Position numbers and translations under genes: made by a program. From Methylolobus aquaticus (GTDB taxonomy: Bacteria > Pseudomonadota > Gammaproteobacteria > Methylococcales > Methylococcaceae): a stretch of 64,000 nucleotides of DNA. This document shows positions 9,072 to 17,792 of the stretch, piece by piece. Where the stretch lies: assembly GCA_004168015.1 (NCBI GenBank), contig SEYW01000002.1, positions 171,013-235,012 of the forward strand. Reading direction: 5' to 3'. Every line of letters begins with the position of its first letter. Position 1 is the first letter of the stretch. Below the pieces are notes generated by a model. That model had not been told where the DNA came from. It saw only the letters and a program-made list of their open reading frames with translations, and did no database searches.

Positions 9072-9989
9072 TTAACGGGGCTTTTCGGCGCGGAAGATGC
9101 AGTATCTGACCAAACCGCCGTGGAACACCTTCCATTGGGCGAGGGCCACCTTGAAATTGGCGGTCTGGGCCTTCTTGCGCAATCCCAGCCACTGCATCGT
9201 CAGCTGCATCGGGTAAGTCCACAAGGCCGTCAGATACATGCGGCGTGCCGAAGGCATGGTTTCTTTCGTTGCTTCGGTAATCTGCACGTTCCGGAATCCG
9301 CATTCGAGCATGCCGGACTCGAATTCCTCCACGGTTGCGAGGTTCGGCACGGCCCAGCCGTTCAGGCAGTCCATGACGGCTCGCCATTCCTCTTCGTTGA
9401 ATTCGCGGCGGGTTGCGTAGCCGTCGCAAGCGATCAGCGTGCCACCCGGTTTCAGCACCCGGTACGCTTCGCGAAAGAAGTCGCGCTTGTCGGTTGCATA
9501 ACAGCTGCTTTCGACGGCCCAGACCACGTCGAAGGACTGGTCCGGAAACGGGGTCTGGCAGAAATTGGCTGCCTCGAAGGCGGTCTTGTCGGCGACGCCG
9601 TGCCGTGCCGCGTTGCGCCGGGCGTGTTCGACCTGCTGCTCGCTGACCGTGATGCCGGTCGCGCGGCAGCCGATGTTCTTGGCCAGCCAGATCGAACTGC
9701 CGCCGATCCCGCAGCCGGCATCCAGCACGTGATCTTCGGGCTTGATGCCGGCGATCGCGCACATGATGCGGTTCTTGTTCAGCAGCGCCTGGCTGTGGGT
9801 CTTGATGCCGTCTTCCCAATAGCCGTAGTGCAGTGCGAGGTTCTCGTTGTCAAACCAGGCCGTCCGGTAGTCCCAGTAGCAGTCGTCGTAATGCTTGGCG
9901 GTGTCGACGTGAATCTCCTCTTCGGAGAAGTCGGCGCCATGGCGCAGGGAGTCGTTACGGTAATCTCGGTTGGCTTCCAGGTAATACAT
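9072..9989 (-). CDS. Class I SAM-dependent methyltransferase
   Basis: 305 residues with a Rossmann-fold methyltransferase: motif [17 protein letters not shown] (about residues 88-103), acidic loop [12 protein letters not shown], motif IV-like [12 protein letters not shown], and post-motif [15 protein letters not shown]. The architecture resembles the tocopherol/sterol and glycine-betaine (sarcosine/dimethylglycine) methyltransferase groups; the substrate is unknown. The gene is divergent from the NemR-like repressor, with a 270-bp shared upstream region that contains that repressor's operator. It might therefore belong to the same regulon as the methanethiol-oxidase genes, for example methylating a thiol or detoxification intermediate; this is inference. 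Confidence 0.85.
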   Translation of the reverse strand: MYYLEANRDYRNDSLRHGADFSEEEIHVDTAKHYDDCYWDYRTAWFDNENLALHYGYWEDGIKTHSQALLNKNRIMCAIAGIKPEDHVLDAGCGIGGSSIWLAKNIGCRATGITVSEQQVEHARRNAARHGVADKTAFEAANFCQTPFPDQSFDVVWAVESSCYATDKRDFFREAYRVLKPGGTLIACDGYATRREFNEEEWRAVMDCLNGWAVPNLATVEEFESGMLECGFRNVQITEATKETMPSARRMYLTALWTYPMQLTMQWLGLRKKAQTANFKVALAQWKVFHGGLVRYCIFRAEKPR

Positions 9990-10222
9990 GGTCGAGTGCT
10001 AGTGTTCTGATTCGGCGGTGCCTACCGATGGCCCCAGGCGTTTCGGCTGCACTGCACGGTGAGGGGCCGGATGGCGCGGTACCGCTGGCGCGGCGCCGTT
10101 GCCTCCGGCGGAGCGATGCGATTGTAAGCCAAGAACGCCGGTCCGGCTGCCTGTTCCAGGGCCAATGTCGGGTAAGGTTTCCTGAGGCCGGCTGTCGCCG
10201 ACACCTCGCTGCAAGGGGGTGC

Positions 10223-10251
10223 TTGCAAAATGAGACGACCGGTCATATTAT
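10223..10251 (+). promoter_or_regulatory. Predicted sigma-70 promoter of the tetR-family gene
   Basis: TTGCAA (-35, 10223-10228) and TATTAT (-10, 10246-10251) are separated by exactly 17 bp, and the -10 box ends 8 bp before the ATG at 10260, so the mRNA would be nearly leaderless. The operator palindrome GACCGGTC lies in the spacer between the two boxes, an ideal position for repressor occlusion. Confidence 0.65.
10232..10248. promoter_or_regulatory. Operator copy 1, in the repressor promoter
   Basis: GAGACGACCGGTCATAT, containing the perfect 8-bp palindrome GACCGGTC (10237-10244). The identical 17 bases recur at 10873-10889 upstream of the DUF4242-mtoX operon. An exact 17-base match at two adjacent promoters next to a TetR-type gene indicates the repressor's binding site. 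This also shows that an upstream ATG at 10230 is not the true start of the repressor. Confidence 0.75.
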
Positions 10252-10259
10252 CCTTCGCC

Positions 10260-10853
10260 ATGCGCAAGGTCGCGAAACAACTGACCAAAGAAAAGCTCCT
10301 GGACGAGGGGGTGGCTCTGCTGATGGAGCACGGCTACCATGGCACCGGGCTACAGGACATCCTGCAGCGGGTCGGTGTGCCCAAGGGCTCCTTCTACAAC
10401 TATTTCGACAGCAAGGAACACTACGGTGCCGAGGCGATCCGGCATTACATCGAGCCGTTCATCGAACAACTCGACGCCTATCTCAAGCGCCCGGACCTGA
10501 GCGGTTCGGCTGCGCTGGAGTTGTACTATCGCGATCAGATCGCCGAAGTGGGGCGCCGGGACTTCAAGGGCGGTTGCCTGCTCGGCAACCTGATCGGCGA
10601 GATCGGCGATACCAGCGAAACCTGCCGCATCGCACTGAAGAGCGCCCTCGATCGGTACCGCGACATGCTGGCGGCCCTGATCGCGAAGGGACAGACGGAA
10701 GGCACCTACCGTCAGGATCGCAGCGCCCTGGAGATGGCGGATCTGCTGGTGAATGCGTGGCAGGGTGCCCTGCTGCGGATGAAGATCGAACGGTCGACGG
10801 CGCCGCTTGAAAAGTGTTGCCGGACGCTGCTCGGCGAGGACTTCCGGGCCTGA
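10260..10853 (+). CDS. TetR-family repressor, NemR/AcuR-like
   Basis: 197 residues from ATG 10260; an in-frame ATG at 10230 is rejected because it lies inside the operator and promoter. The TetR helix-turn-helix is at residues about 28-53 (LQDILQRVGVPKGSFYNYFD). The ligand domain has GGCLLGNL, a segment typical of the NemR/AcuR branch, placing Cys at residue 106, and LLRMK places Lys at residue 175. In E. coli NemR, Cys106 and Lys175 form the reversible redox switch for reactive chlorine and electrophiles. Other cysteines are at 122, 186 and 187. Likely target genes are itself, the downstream DUF4242-mtoX-SCO/MauG operon and possibly the divergent methyltransferase. Confidence 0.9.
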   Translation: MRKVAKQLTKEKLLDEGVALLMEHGYHGTGLQDILQRVGVPKGSFYNYFDSKEHYGAEAIRHYIEPFIEQLDAYLKRPDLSGSAALELYYRDQIAEVGRRDFKGGCLLGNLIGEIGDTSETCRIALKSALDRYRDMLAALIAKGQTEGTYRQDRSALEMADLLVNAWQGALLRMKIERSTAPLEKCCRTLLGEDFRA

Positions 10854-10872
10854 CATTTTTTTACGCGATTTC

Positions 10873-10889
10873 GAGACGACCGGTCATAT
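10873..10889. promoter_or_regulatory. Operator copy 2, in front of the DUF4242-mtoX operon
   Basis: Exact second copy of GAGACGACCGGTCATAT (palindrome GACCGGTC at 10878-10885), 81 bp before the DUF4242 start and just after the repressor gene stop. A T-run at 10856-10862 precedes it. Its presence implies a separate, regulated promoter for the operon rather than simple read-through from tetR. Confidence 0.75.
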
Positions 10890-10969
10890 CGATTTCGTTT
10901 ACACTCCGCTCTTTATCGGGGGGAGTTGCATCCCTGCGGTTTCGACCGCCACAACCTGAGGAGCACGCC

Positions 10970-11245
10970 ATGCCGAAGTACATCATCGAACGCGAGATTC
11001 CCGGAGCCGGCAAACTGACGCCCGCGGAGCTGCAGGGAGTCGCGCAGAAGTCGTGCAGCATCCTGAAGAACCTGGGTCCGCAGATACAGTGGATCGAGAG
11101 CTATGTCACGGACGAGAAGGTGTATTGCGTCTACCTGGCGCCCAGCGAGGGGATGATTCGCGAACACGCGGAGCAGGGTGGCTTCCCGGCCAACAGCATT
11201 CGACAGATCCGCACCGTCATCGACCCGGCGACCGCGGAAGGCTGA
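10970..11245 (+). CDS. DUF4242 family small protein
   Basis: 91 residues with a good ribosome-binding site (GAGGAG, 6 bp before ATG). The pattern MPKYIIEREIPGAG, VYCVYLAPSEGMIREHAE and GGFPANSI is that of the DUF4242/SCO4226-type small ferredoxin-like-fold proteins, some of which bind nickel. Cys residues occur in QKSCSIL and VYCVYL. It is the first gene of the operator-controlled operon, followed 112 bp later by the methanethiol oxidase gene. A role as metal-binding or thiol-binding accessory factor is inference. Confidence 0.8.
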   Translation: MPKYIIEREIPGAGKLTPAELQGVAQKSCSILKNLGPQIQWIESYVTDEKVYCVYLAPSEGMIREHAEQGGFPANSIRQIRTVIDPATAEG

Positions 11246-11357
11246 AGCGCGCTCGCGCTCCGGCCTGCGCGGGGCGCGAGTGTCTGTCGACCGAGAGCCA
11301 CGCAGGACACACCGATACGAAAACAAGATGACCAGCCATCGAAGAGGTAATGCCTAC

Positions 11358-12734
11358 ATGAATGACAATAAAACGCCGCCTCGCGGCACCCGTCGCCCCG
11401 CCGTCACCGCACTGGCGCTTGCCGGACTCGTCGCCGGGGCGGGCGTGCCGGCGTCGTCGTACGCCGACGAGACCTGCGCGTCCCCGTACATGAAGAAGAT
11501 CACGGGCCAGGAGGATTACGTTTACGTCTGGACGCTGGGCGCCGAGGGCATCGGCGACGAACAGGACAAACTGGTCACCGTCGCAACCAACCCGAAGTCG
11601 CCGAGCTACGGCAAGGTTGTCCACACCTTGTCGGTGGGCGGGCGCAACGAGGCCCATCACTCGGATTTCACCGACGACCGGCAATTCCTGTGGGCCGGCG
11701 GGCTGGATACCAGCAAGATCTTCGTGTTCGACGTCCGCTCGGAGCCAGGGAAGCCCAAGCTGGTCAAGACGATCACCGACTTCGTCGCAAAGAGCGGCGG
11801 AGTGGTCGGCCCCCACACGATGTATGCCTTGCCGGGGCGGATGATCATTACCGGCCTGTCGAACAACAAGGATCACGGCGGGCGCACGGCGCTGGTCGAA
11901 TACACGAACGCCGGCGAATACATCGCGACGCACTGGATGCCGACCGACAGCGATCTGCAGGGTGCGCTCAAGACCGGCAAGTACGCCGACGGCTACAACT
12001 ACGACGTGCGTGCACTGCCGCGCAAGAACCTGCTGGTGACCTCCTCGTTCACCGGCTGGACCAACTACATGATGGATTTCGGCAAGATGCTGGCCGACCC
12101 GGAAGCGATGAAGCGCTTCGGCAACACCGTTGTGACCTGGGATCTGCACACCAAGCAGCCGAAGAAGGTGTTCGACGTGCCCGGCGCGCCACTGGAAATC
12201 CGCTGCGCCTGGGGTGAGACACATGACTACTGCTTCACGACCACGGCGCTGACCTCGCAGATCTGGCTGATCCACGCGGACGAGAAGGGCGAATGGCAGG
12301 CCAAGGCCGTGGCCGACATCGGCGATCCGTCCAAGATCCCGCTGCCGGTCGACATCTCGATCTCGAACGACGACACGCGGCTGTGGGTGAACAGCTTCAT
12401 GGACGGCAAGACGCGGCTGTTCGACATCAGCAATCCGCACAAACCGGTGCAAATCTACGAGAAGAGGATCGGTGCCCAGGTCAACATGGTGTCGTCGAGC
12501 TGGGATGGTCAGCGTCTGTATTACACCAGTTCGCTGCTGGCCAACTGGGACAAGAAGGGCGCGGACAACGAACAGTTCCTGAAGCTCTACCACTGGGACG
12601 GCAAGGACCTGAAGGAACAGTTCGCGATCGATTTCTACAAGGAAAAGCTGGGCCGGCCGCACCAGATGCGCTTCGGCGCCTATGCGCTGTACGCCGGATC
12701 GAACGCTGGCGCGAAACTGGCCGACGCGCGCTGA
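11358..12734 (+). CDS. mtoX: Methanethiol oxidase / selenium-binding protein 56 family
   Basis: Likely bacterial methanethiol oxidase, which converts CH3SH with O2 and water to formaldehyde, H2S and H2O2 in the periplasm; the studied bacterial enzymes are copper-containing SBP56-family proteins. 458 residues from ATG 11358, with GAGG 10 bp upstream; an earlier in-frame ATG at 11328 lacks this support. The N-terminus has TRRPAVTALALAGLVAGAG, a signal peptide with a twin-arginine-like start. SBP56 landmarks include VGGRNEAHHSDF, GGLDTSKIFVFDV, VVGPHTMYALPG, PDGYNYDVRALP-like, and KLGRPHQMRFG near the C-terminus. The next gene encodes SCO and MauG modules, as in known mtoX clusters. Confidence 0.9.
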   Translation: MNDNKTPPRGTRRPAVTALALAGLVAGAGVPASSYADETCASPYMKKITGQEDYVYVWTLGAEGIGDEQDKLVTVATNPKSPSYGKVVHTLSVGGRNEAHHSDFTDDRQFLWAGGLDTSKIFVFDVRSEPGKPKLVKTITDFVAKSGGVVGPHTMYALPGRMIITGLSNNKDHGGRTALVEYTNAGEYIATHWMPTDSDLQGALKTGKYADGYNYDVRALPRKNLLVTSSFTGWTNYMMDFGKMLADPEAMKRFGNTVVTWDLHTKQPKKVFDVPGAPLEIRCAWGETHDYCFTTTALTSQIWLIHADEKGEWQAKAVADIGDPSKIPLPVDISISNDDTRLWVNSFMDGKTRLFDISNPHKPVQIYEKRIGAQVNMVSSSWDGQRLYYTSSLLANWDKKGADNEQFLKLYHWDGKDLKEQFAIDFYKEKLGRPHQMRFGAYALYAGSNAGAKLADAR

Positions 12735-12832
12735 GTCCGGACGTTCCCCGAGCGGGCGATCGCTGCGCAAGTGCGGCGATGCGCCCGCAGCGCGTCCCTG
12801 ATCCTGGAAGGCCGGTTCGACCGGAGACTGTT

Positions 12833-14779
12833 ATGGCTGCCCTGCGCAACGCCTTTCCCGCTCGCGCCGTTCGGGCGATCGCCCGCAGGGTGTCGATCGG
12901 CCTCGCGACGGCAATGCTGGTCCTGCTGCCGGCCGGTCCCTTGCCGGCCGACACGCCGCCGCTGGCTCCCGGCTATCGGGCGCTGACCTACGTTCCTCCC
13001 CAGCCCGGTACGTATGGCCTGCCCTCGCTCGGGCCGGCCGCCGATGGGCCGGTCGTCGATTCCGCCGATCGCGACGTGTCGCTGCGCAGCCTGTTCGGCG
13101 ACCGACTGGTCCTGCTGAGTTTCATCTATTCGAGCTGCAACGATGTCAACGGCTGTCCTCTCGCGATGGCCGTGTTTCATCAACTGCAGGCCCGTCTGGC
13201 CGCCATGCCTGGATTGGCCGGACAGGTGCGGTTGATCAGTCTGAGCTTCGATCCGGAGCACGACACACCGGAAGTCATCGCCCGCGCGCAGCGCGACGCG
13301 AGTTCGCCGGCTGTCGACTGGCGTTTCCTGACCACCCGCTCGGAGGCCGCATTGCAGCCGTTGCTGACCGCCTACCAGCAACCGGTCGAGAAGGAGCGCG
13401 ATGAACAAGGCCGGCTCACCGGCCAGTTTTCCCACCTGTTGCGGGTGCTGCTGATCGACCGCCAGGGCGAGATCCGCAACGTCTACACGGCGGGCGTGCT
13501 GCACGCCGACCTGATCCTCGCCGATCTGCAGACGCTCGCCAGCGGCTCGGACCCGGTTCCCGCGTCGGTTCCGGCCGCGGCGAGTCCCTTGTCCGCGGCC
13601 GACCGCCTGCGGGCCGGGGACGACAAGACCGGCTATGCCGATGCCGGTTATCGCACCCGGTCTGTCGCCATCGAACAGCGGCGTGGCAAGCCGGCCGATC
13701 TGCTGGCAATGGCGCGGAAGCGCGTGGCGGGCCTGCCGCCACTGCCAGTGCCGGCGGACAATCCGCTGGCGCGCGACAAGATCTTGTTGGGGCGGAAACT
13801 GTTCTACGACCGCCGCCTGTCGCTCAACAACACCTTCTCCTGCGCCATGTGCCACATCCCGGAGCAAGGCTTCACCAGCCAGGAGCAGGCGACGGCGATC
13901 GGCATCGAAGGTCGCACGGTCCGCCGCAATGCTCCGACAATCTACAACGTCGCGTTTCTGGACCGACTCTTCCATGACGGCCGGGAATCGACGCTCGAGA
14001 ACCAGGTGTGGGGTCCGTTGTTGGCCCAAAACGAAATGGCGAATCCGTCGGTCGGCTTCGTCGTCGACAAGCTCAAGCGCTTGCCCGATTACCGCGGCCT
14101 GTTCGAGAAAGCCTTCGGCCGACCGGCGACCATGGAAACCATAGGTCAGTCACTCGCCAGCTACGAACGGACGCTGATTTCGGGCGCATCTCCGTTCGAT
14201 CGCTGGCATTTCGGACAGGACGAGGCCGCAGTATCTGCCGACGTGAAGCGCGGCTTCGAACTGTTCACCGGCAAGGCGGCTTGCGCGCAATGCCATACCC
14301 TGGGTTCGGCCTCGGCACTGTTCACCGACCAGCAGTTCCACAGCACGGGCCTCGGGTACCGGGACAGCATGGCACGCGAGCCGGAAACGCAGCGGGTGCA
14401 GCTTGCGCCGGGTGTGGCCTTCGATGTGGATCGGGGCCTGATCGGGCAGGTTGCGGAGCCGAAGCCAGCGGATCTGGGGCGTTATGAAATCACGCAGAAT
14501 CCGGCCGACCGGTGGCAATACCGGACGCCGGGTCTGCGCAACGTCGCGCTGACGGCCCCGTACATGCATAACGGCAGTTTCGGGACGCTGGAAGAGGTGG
14601 TGAGGTTCTACAACGCCGGCGGGGTGCCGGGAGAGACGCTCGATGCATTGATACGGCCGCTGGGGCTGGATGACGCCGAAATCGGCGCTCTGGTCGCGTT
14701 CCTGAAGTCGCTGACCGGAAGCAATGTCGAGGCACTGGTGCTCGATGCCTATGCGGCGCCGGTGGGCGATCCGCAGTGA
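12833..14779 (+). CDS. SCO1/SenC-MauG (di-haem peroxidase) fusion protein
   Basis: 648 residues from ATG 12833, with a signal peptide at about 15-40. Residues about 60-235 are a SCO1/SenC thioredoxin-like copper-delivery domain: the cysteine pair C102...C108 lies in SSCNDVNGCPLA, with the distal His at 201 (FSHLLRVLLID). Residues about 295-640 are a MauG/bacterial cytochrome-c-peroxidase domain with two haem sites, CAMCH (337-341) and CAQCH (484-488), and C-terminal YRTPGLRNVALTAPYMHNGS. In described mtoX loci the SCO and MauG proteins are separate genes. Here they are one polypeptide, which supports a joint job of copper loading and oxidative maturation of the methanethiol oxidase. The SCO cysteine spacing is CX5C instead of the usual CX3C. 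Confidence 0.92.
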   Translation: MAALRNAFPARAVRAIARRVSIGLATAMLVLLPAGPLPADTPPLAPGYRALTYVPPQPGTYGLPSLGPAADGPVVDSADRDVSLRSLFGDRLVLLSFIYSSCNDVNGCPLAMAVFHQLQARLAAMPGLAGQVRLISLSFDPEHDTPEVIARAQRDASSPAVDWRFLTTRSEAALQPLLTAYQQPVEKERDEQGRLTGQFSHLLRVLLIDRQGEIRNVYTAGVLHADLILADLQTLASGSDPVPASVPAAASPLSAADRLRAGDDKTGYADAGYRTRSVAIEQRRGKPADLLAMARKRVAGLPPLPVPADNPLARDKILLGRKLFYDRRLSLNNTFSCAMCHIPEQGFTSQEQATAIGIEGRTVRRNAPTIYNVAFLDRLFHDGRESTLENQVWGPLLAQNEMANPSVGFVVDKLKRLPDYRGLFEKAFGRPATMETIGQSLASYERTLISGASPFDRWHFGQDEAAVSADVKRGFELFTGKAACAQCHTLGSASALFTDQQFHSTGLGYRDSMAREPETQRVQLAPGVAFDVDRGLIGQVAEPKPADLGRYEITQNPADRWQYRTPGLRNVALTAPYMHNGSFGTLEEVVRFYNAGGVPGETLDALIRPLGLDDAEIGALVAFLKSLTGSNVEALVLDAYAAPVGDPQ

Positions 14780-14933
14780 ATTGGACGGGTTGCACCCGGG
14801 CGAATCGGGTCAGGGACGGTTCTGGTCGCGGTGTGGGCTATCCCGAATGGAAACCAAACGGGAAGGCGGACGGCCGGCACGCGGGTGAAGGTCGGTGCCC
14901 GCACCCACGTGTCCAGTCGCCGAGGCTAGGCCA

Positions 14934-15635
14934 TTACTTTTTTTCCGGCGCGCCCAGCCATTTGTAGGTCACGCCAGCCAGCGCGGCGCCGATGATCGGT
15001 GCGACCCAGAAGGCCCACAGCTGCGCCAGGGCCCAACCGCCGACGAACAGCGCCGGACCGGTGCTGCGGGCCGGATTGACCGACAGGTTGTCGACCGGGA
15101 TGCCGATCAGATGGATCAGTGTGAGTCCCAAACCGATCGCGATCGGAGCGAAGCCCGCGGGCGCGCGTGCGTCGGTCGCGCCCAGGATGATCATCAGGAA
15201 CATGAAGGTCAGCACGATTTCCGCCAACAGCGCGGCGCCGAGCGAATAGCCGCCCGGCGAATGTTCGCCATACCCGTTGGATGCGAAGCCACCCGCCAGA
15301 TCGAAGCCCACCTTGCCGCTCGCGATCATGTACAGAATCAGAGCGCCGATGATCGCGCCAATGACCTGAGAGGCGATGTAAGGGAGAAGCTCGGAGGTCT
15401 TGAAGCGTCCGCCGACCGCCAATCCGATCGATACGGCCGGATTGAGGTGGCAACCCGAGATGTGACCGATGGCGAAGGCCATCGTCATGACCGTGAGGCC
15501 GAAGGCGAAGGAAACGCCCAAAAGGCCAATCCCGACGTCAGGGAAGGCAGCGGCGAGTACGGCACTACCGCACCCGCCGAAAACCAACCAGAAAGTCCCC
15601 AAAACTTCAGCCGCACACCGCTTCAATAAAGGCAT
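14934..15635 (-). CDS. aqpZ: Aquaporin Z
   Basis: Inner-membrane water channel of 233 residues, the family length, with six transmembrane helices. Both NPA boxes are intact: HLNPA (N65) and SVNPAR (N187, with selectivity-filter Arg190). His175 in [11 protein letters not shown] is the AqpZ-type selectivity-filter histidine, favouring water over glycerol. The start at 15635 has GGGGAG upstream; a longer frame to 16031 is not protein-like. Convergent with the SCO-MauG gene. Confidence 0.96.
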   Translation of the reverse strand: MPLLKRCAAEVLGTFWLVFGGCGSAVLAAAFPDVGIGLLGVSFAFGLTVMTMAFAIGHISGCHLNPAVSIGLAVGGRFKTSELLPYIASQVIGAIIGALILYMIASGKVGFDLAGGFASNGYGEHSPGGYSLGAALLAEIVLTFMFLMIILGATDARAPAGFAPIAIGLGLTLIHLIGIPVDNLSVNPARSTGPALFVGGWALAQLWAFWVAPIIGAALAGVTYKWLGAPEKK

Positions 15636-16065
15636 GATGTTATCTCCCCTTGGTTCTAAAGAATCGCTAGTCCGGGTGGACCGTTCCATTAAACGGCCGG
15701 CCCGTTTCGGGCAGGCAAGTCCATTAAGGTCGTCGCCAGTATCTGGGTTGCAGACCCATTCCAGTTTTCCTATTGCCCTTTCACCGCCCGGCGCGATTGT
15801 AACCCAGCCGAATCGCGGTTTGTCGATACTACTTTCTGACCCGGTTTTTGTGACCGGTTTATTCCTTTTGTGCAAATCGGATATCGGCGGACGGCGTGTC
15901 ATGGCAAGCAGGCCTGCTCGCGGTCCGCTAGGGTAATTCCCGAATCGGGCTTCGCCGACCGCCATGAAGGGCGCGGCGCGCCCGGCACTGCGTACCCTGC
16001 AACGCCTGGCAAGCGGTCGATCTGATACCATCTCGGTTTTTTAGCTCCAGCGTGGCCCTACCGCC
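15636..16065. other. Divergent intergenic region between aqpZ and hemC
   Basis: 430 bp between two divergently transcribed genes, with somewhat lower GC. No open frame with family-like composition. It must hold both promoters. A T-run (GGTTTTTTAG, about 16034-16043) precedes hemC, but no clear hairpin goes with it. Confidence 0.4.
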
Positions 16066-16992
16066 TTGAACCCAGTCATTCGTATTGCGACCCGCCGCAG
16101 CCCGCTCGCCCTCTGGCAGGCGGAGCATGTCGCGGAACGGCTCCGCAGCCTGCACCCCGGGCTGGCGATCGAACTCTTGCCGATGGTGACGCGTGGCGAC
16201 AAACTGCTTGACGCGCCGCTGGCCAAGGTTGGCGGCAAAGGCTTGTTTGTCAAAGAGCTAGAGCAAAGTCTGTTGGCGGGAGAGGCCGACATCGCCGTGC
16301 ATTCAATGAAAGACGTGCCGGTGGATTTGCCGAATGGACTGCATATTGCCGCCATCCTGCAGCGCGAGGATCCGCGCGACGCGTTCGTTGCGACGCAGTA
16401 TGCAGCCTTGGCCGAACTGCCCGCCGGTGCGGTCGTCGGCACCTCGAGCCTGCGCCGCCAGTGCCAGCTCCGCGCCCGCTTTCCGGAGTTGCGCTGGCTG
16501 GATCTCAGGGGCAATGTCAACACACGGCTCGGCAAGCTGAACAGCGGCGAGTGCGACGCGCTGATCCTGGCTGCCGCTGGTTTGAAACGCTTGGGCATGG
16601 CTGATTTGATTACCGAGATTCTGGAGTCCGACGTGAGCCTGCCAGCTATCGGTCAGGGAGCCCTGGGCATCGAGTGCCGGCAGGACGATGACGCGACTCA
16701 CGCGCTGCTGCGGGGTCTGCACGACGATGACACCGGGATTTGCCTGACGGCGGAGCGCGCAGTCAACCGGCGGCTGCAGGGGGGATGTCAGGTGCCGATT
16801 GCCGGTTTCGCGACCGTCAAAGGCGATCAGGTCGGTCTGCGCGCGCTGGTTGCCGCGCCCGACGGGACCCGCGTTCTGCGGGCGGAAGATACGGCGACCC
16901 GCGCCAGCGCGAACGAACTGGGCTTGGCGGTTGCCGACGACCTGCTGTCGCAGGGCGCCGGTGAGATCCTGCGGGCCGCGGGTTTCGTGTGA
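16066..16992 (+). CDS. hemC: Porphobilinogen deaminase (hydroxymethylbilane synthase)
   Basis: Joins four porphobilinogen units into hydroxymethylbilane in tetrapyrrole synthesis. 308 residues from a TTG start, with [15 protein letters not shown] at the N-terminus, [39 protein letters not shown], and the dipyrromethane-cofactor cysteine at residue 241 in [10 protein letters not shown] (E. coli Cys242). First gene of the hemCDXY operon; its stop overlaps the hemD GTG start by 4 bp. Confidence 0.97.
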   Translation: MNPVIRIATRRSPLALWQAEHVAERLRSLHPGLAIELLPMVTRGDKLLDAPLAKVGGKGLFVKELEQSLLAGEADIAVHSMKDVPVDLPNGLHIAAILQREDPRDAFVATQYAALAELPAGAVVGTSSLRRQCQLRARFPELRWLDLRGNVNTRLGKLNSGECDALILAAAGLKRLGMADLITEILESDVSLPAIGQGALGIECRQDDDATHALLRGLHDDDTGICLTAERAVNRRLQGGCQVPIAGFATVKGDQVGLRALVAAPDGTRVLRAEDTATRASANELGLAVADDLLSQGAGEILRAAGFV

Positions 16993-17792
16993 AGGCTGCC
17001 GCGGTCGGCAGCGGAGCGCTCCACGGTTGGACTGTGCTGGTCACCCGGCCGCCGGATCAGGCCGAGGCCCTGTGCGACCTGATCGAAGCCGCCGGCGGCC
17101 ATCCTCTCCGCTTTCCCCTGCTGACGATCGAGCCCTGCGACGATCCGCAGGGCCCCGCGCTTGCGCTGCAGCACCTGGAAAACTGGGACTGGCTCATTTT
17201 TGTCAGCGCGAACGCGGTGCGTTACGCGACCGCTCTCGGTTGCCGCTGGTCGGCTCTGCCCCACGGCACGCAGGTGGCCGCGGTCGGTCGCGGCACTGCC
17301 GCGGCATTGCTCGCCTGCGGGGGCAGAGTGGACCTGCAACCGAAAGCGCAGTTTAATAGCGAGGCTTTGCTGGAGGCCCCCGCATTCGACCGTGTGAGCG
17401 GACAGCGGCTTCTGATCGTTCGTGGTTGCGGCGGCCGCGAATTGCTGGCCGACGCGCTGCGCGCGCGCGGAGCGCAGGTCGAATACGCCGAGGTGTACCG
17501 GCGGGTCCCGGTTCGGGCCGACAGTGCGCCGTTGCTGGCGGCATGGCGCGAAGGCGGGATAAATGCGGTGATCCTTACCAGCGGCGAGGGTTTGGACCAC
17601 TTGGCCGGGCTACTTGGCCCGGCGAATACGGATTTGCTGGTCAGGACGCCCGTCGCGGTGATAGGCGAGCGCATCGCGTCCCTGGTCCGGGATCTGGGGT
17701 GCCGAGCGGTCGCTGCCGCGACCGAGGCATCAGACCTAGGGCTTTTTGACGCGTTGGTCCGCCTGGCCCACACGTGGCAGACGAGACAGTGA
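16989..17792 (+). CDS. hemD: Uroporphyrinogen-III synthase
   Basis: Cyclises hydroxymethylbilane to uroporphyrinogen III. 267 residues with a GTG start overlapping hemC (GTGA). Typical weakly conserved HemD features are present: [69 protein letters not shown] and [11 protein letters not shown]. Its identification is firm from these and from its place between hemC and hemX. Confidence 0.94.
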   Translation: MKAAAVGSGALHGWTVLVTRPPDQAEALCDLIEAAGGHPLRFPLLTIEPCDDPQGPALALQHLENWDWLIFVSANAVRYATALGCRWSALPHGTQVAAVGRGTAAALLACGGRVDLQPKAQFNSEALLEAPAFDRVSGQRLLIVRGCGGRELLADALRARGAQVEYAEVYRRVPVRADSAPLLAAWREGGINAVILTSGEGLDHLAGLLGPANTDLLVRTPVAVIGERIASLVRDLGCRAVAAATEASDLGLFDALVRLAHTWQTRQ

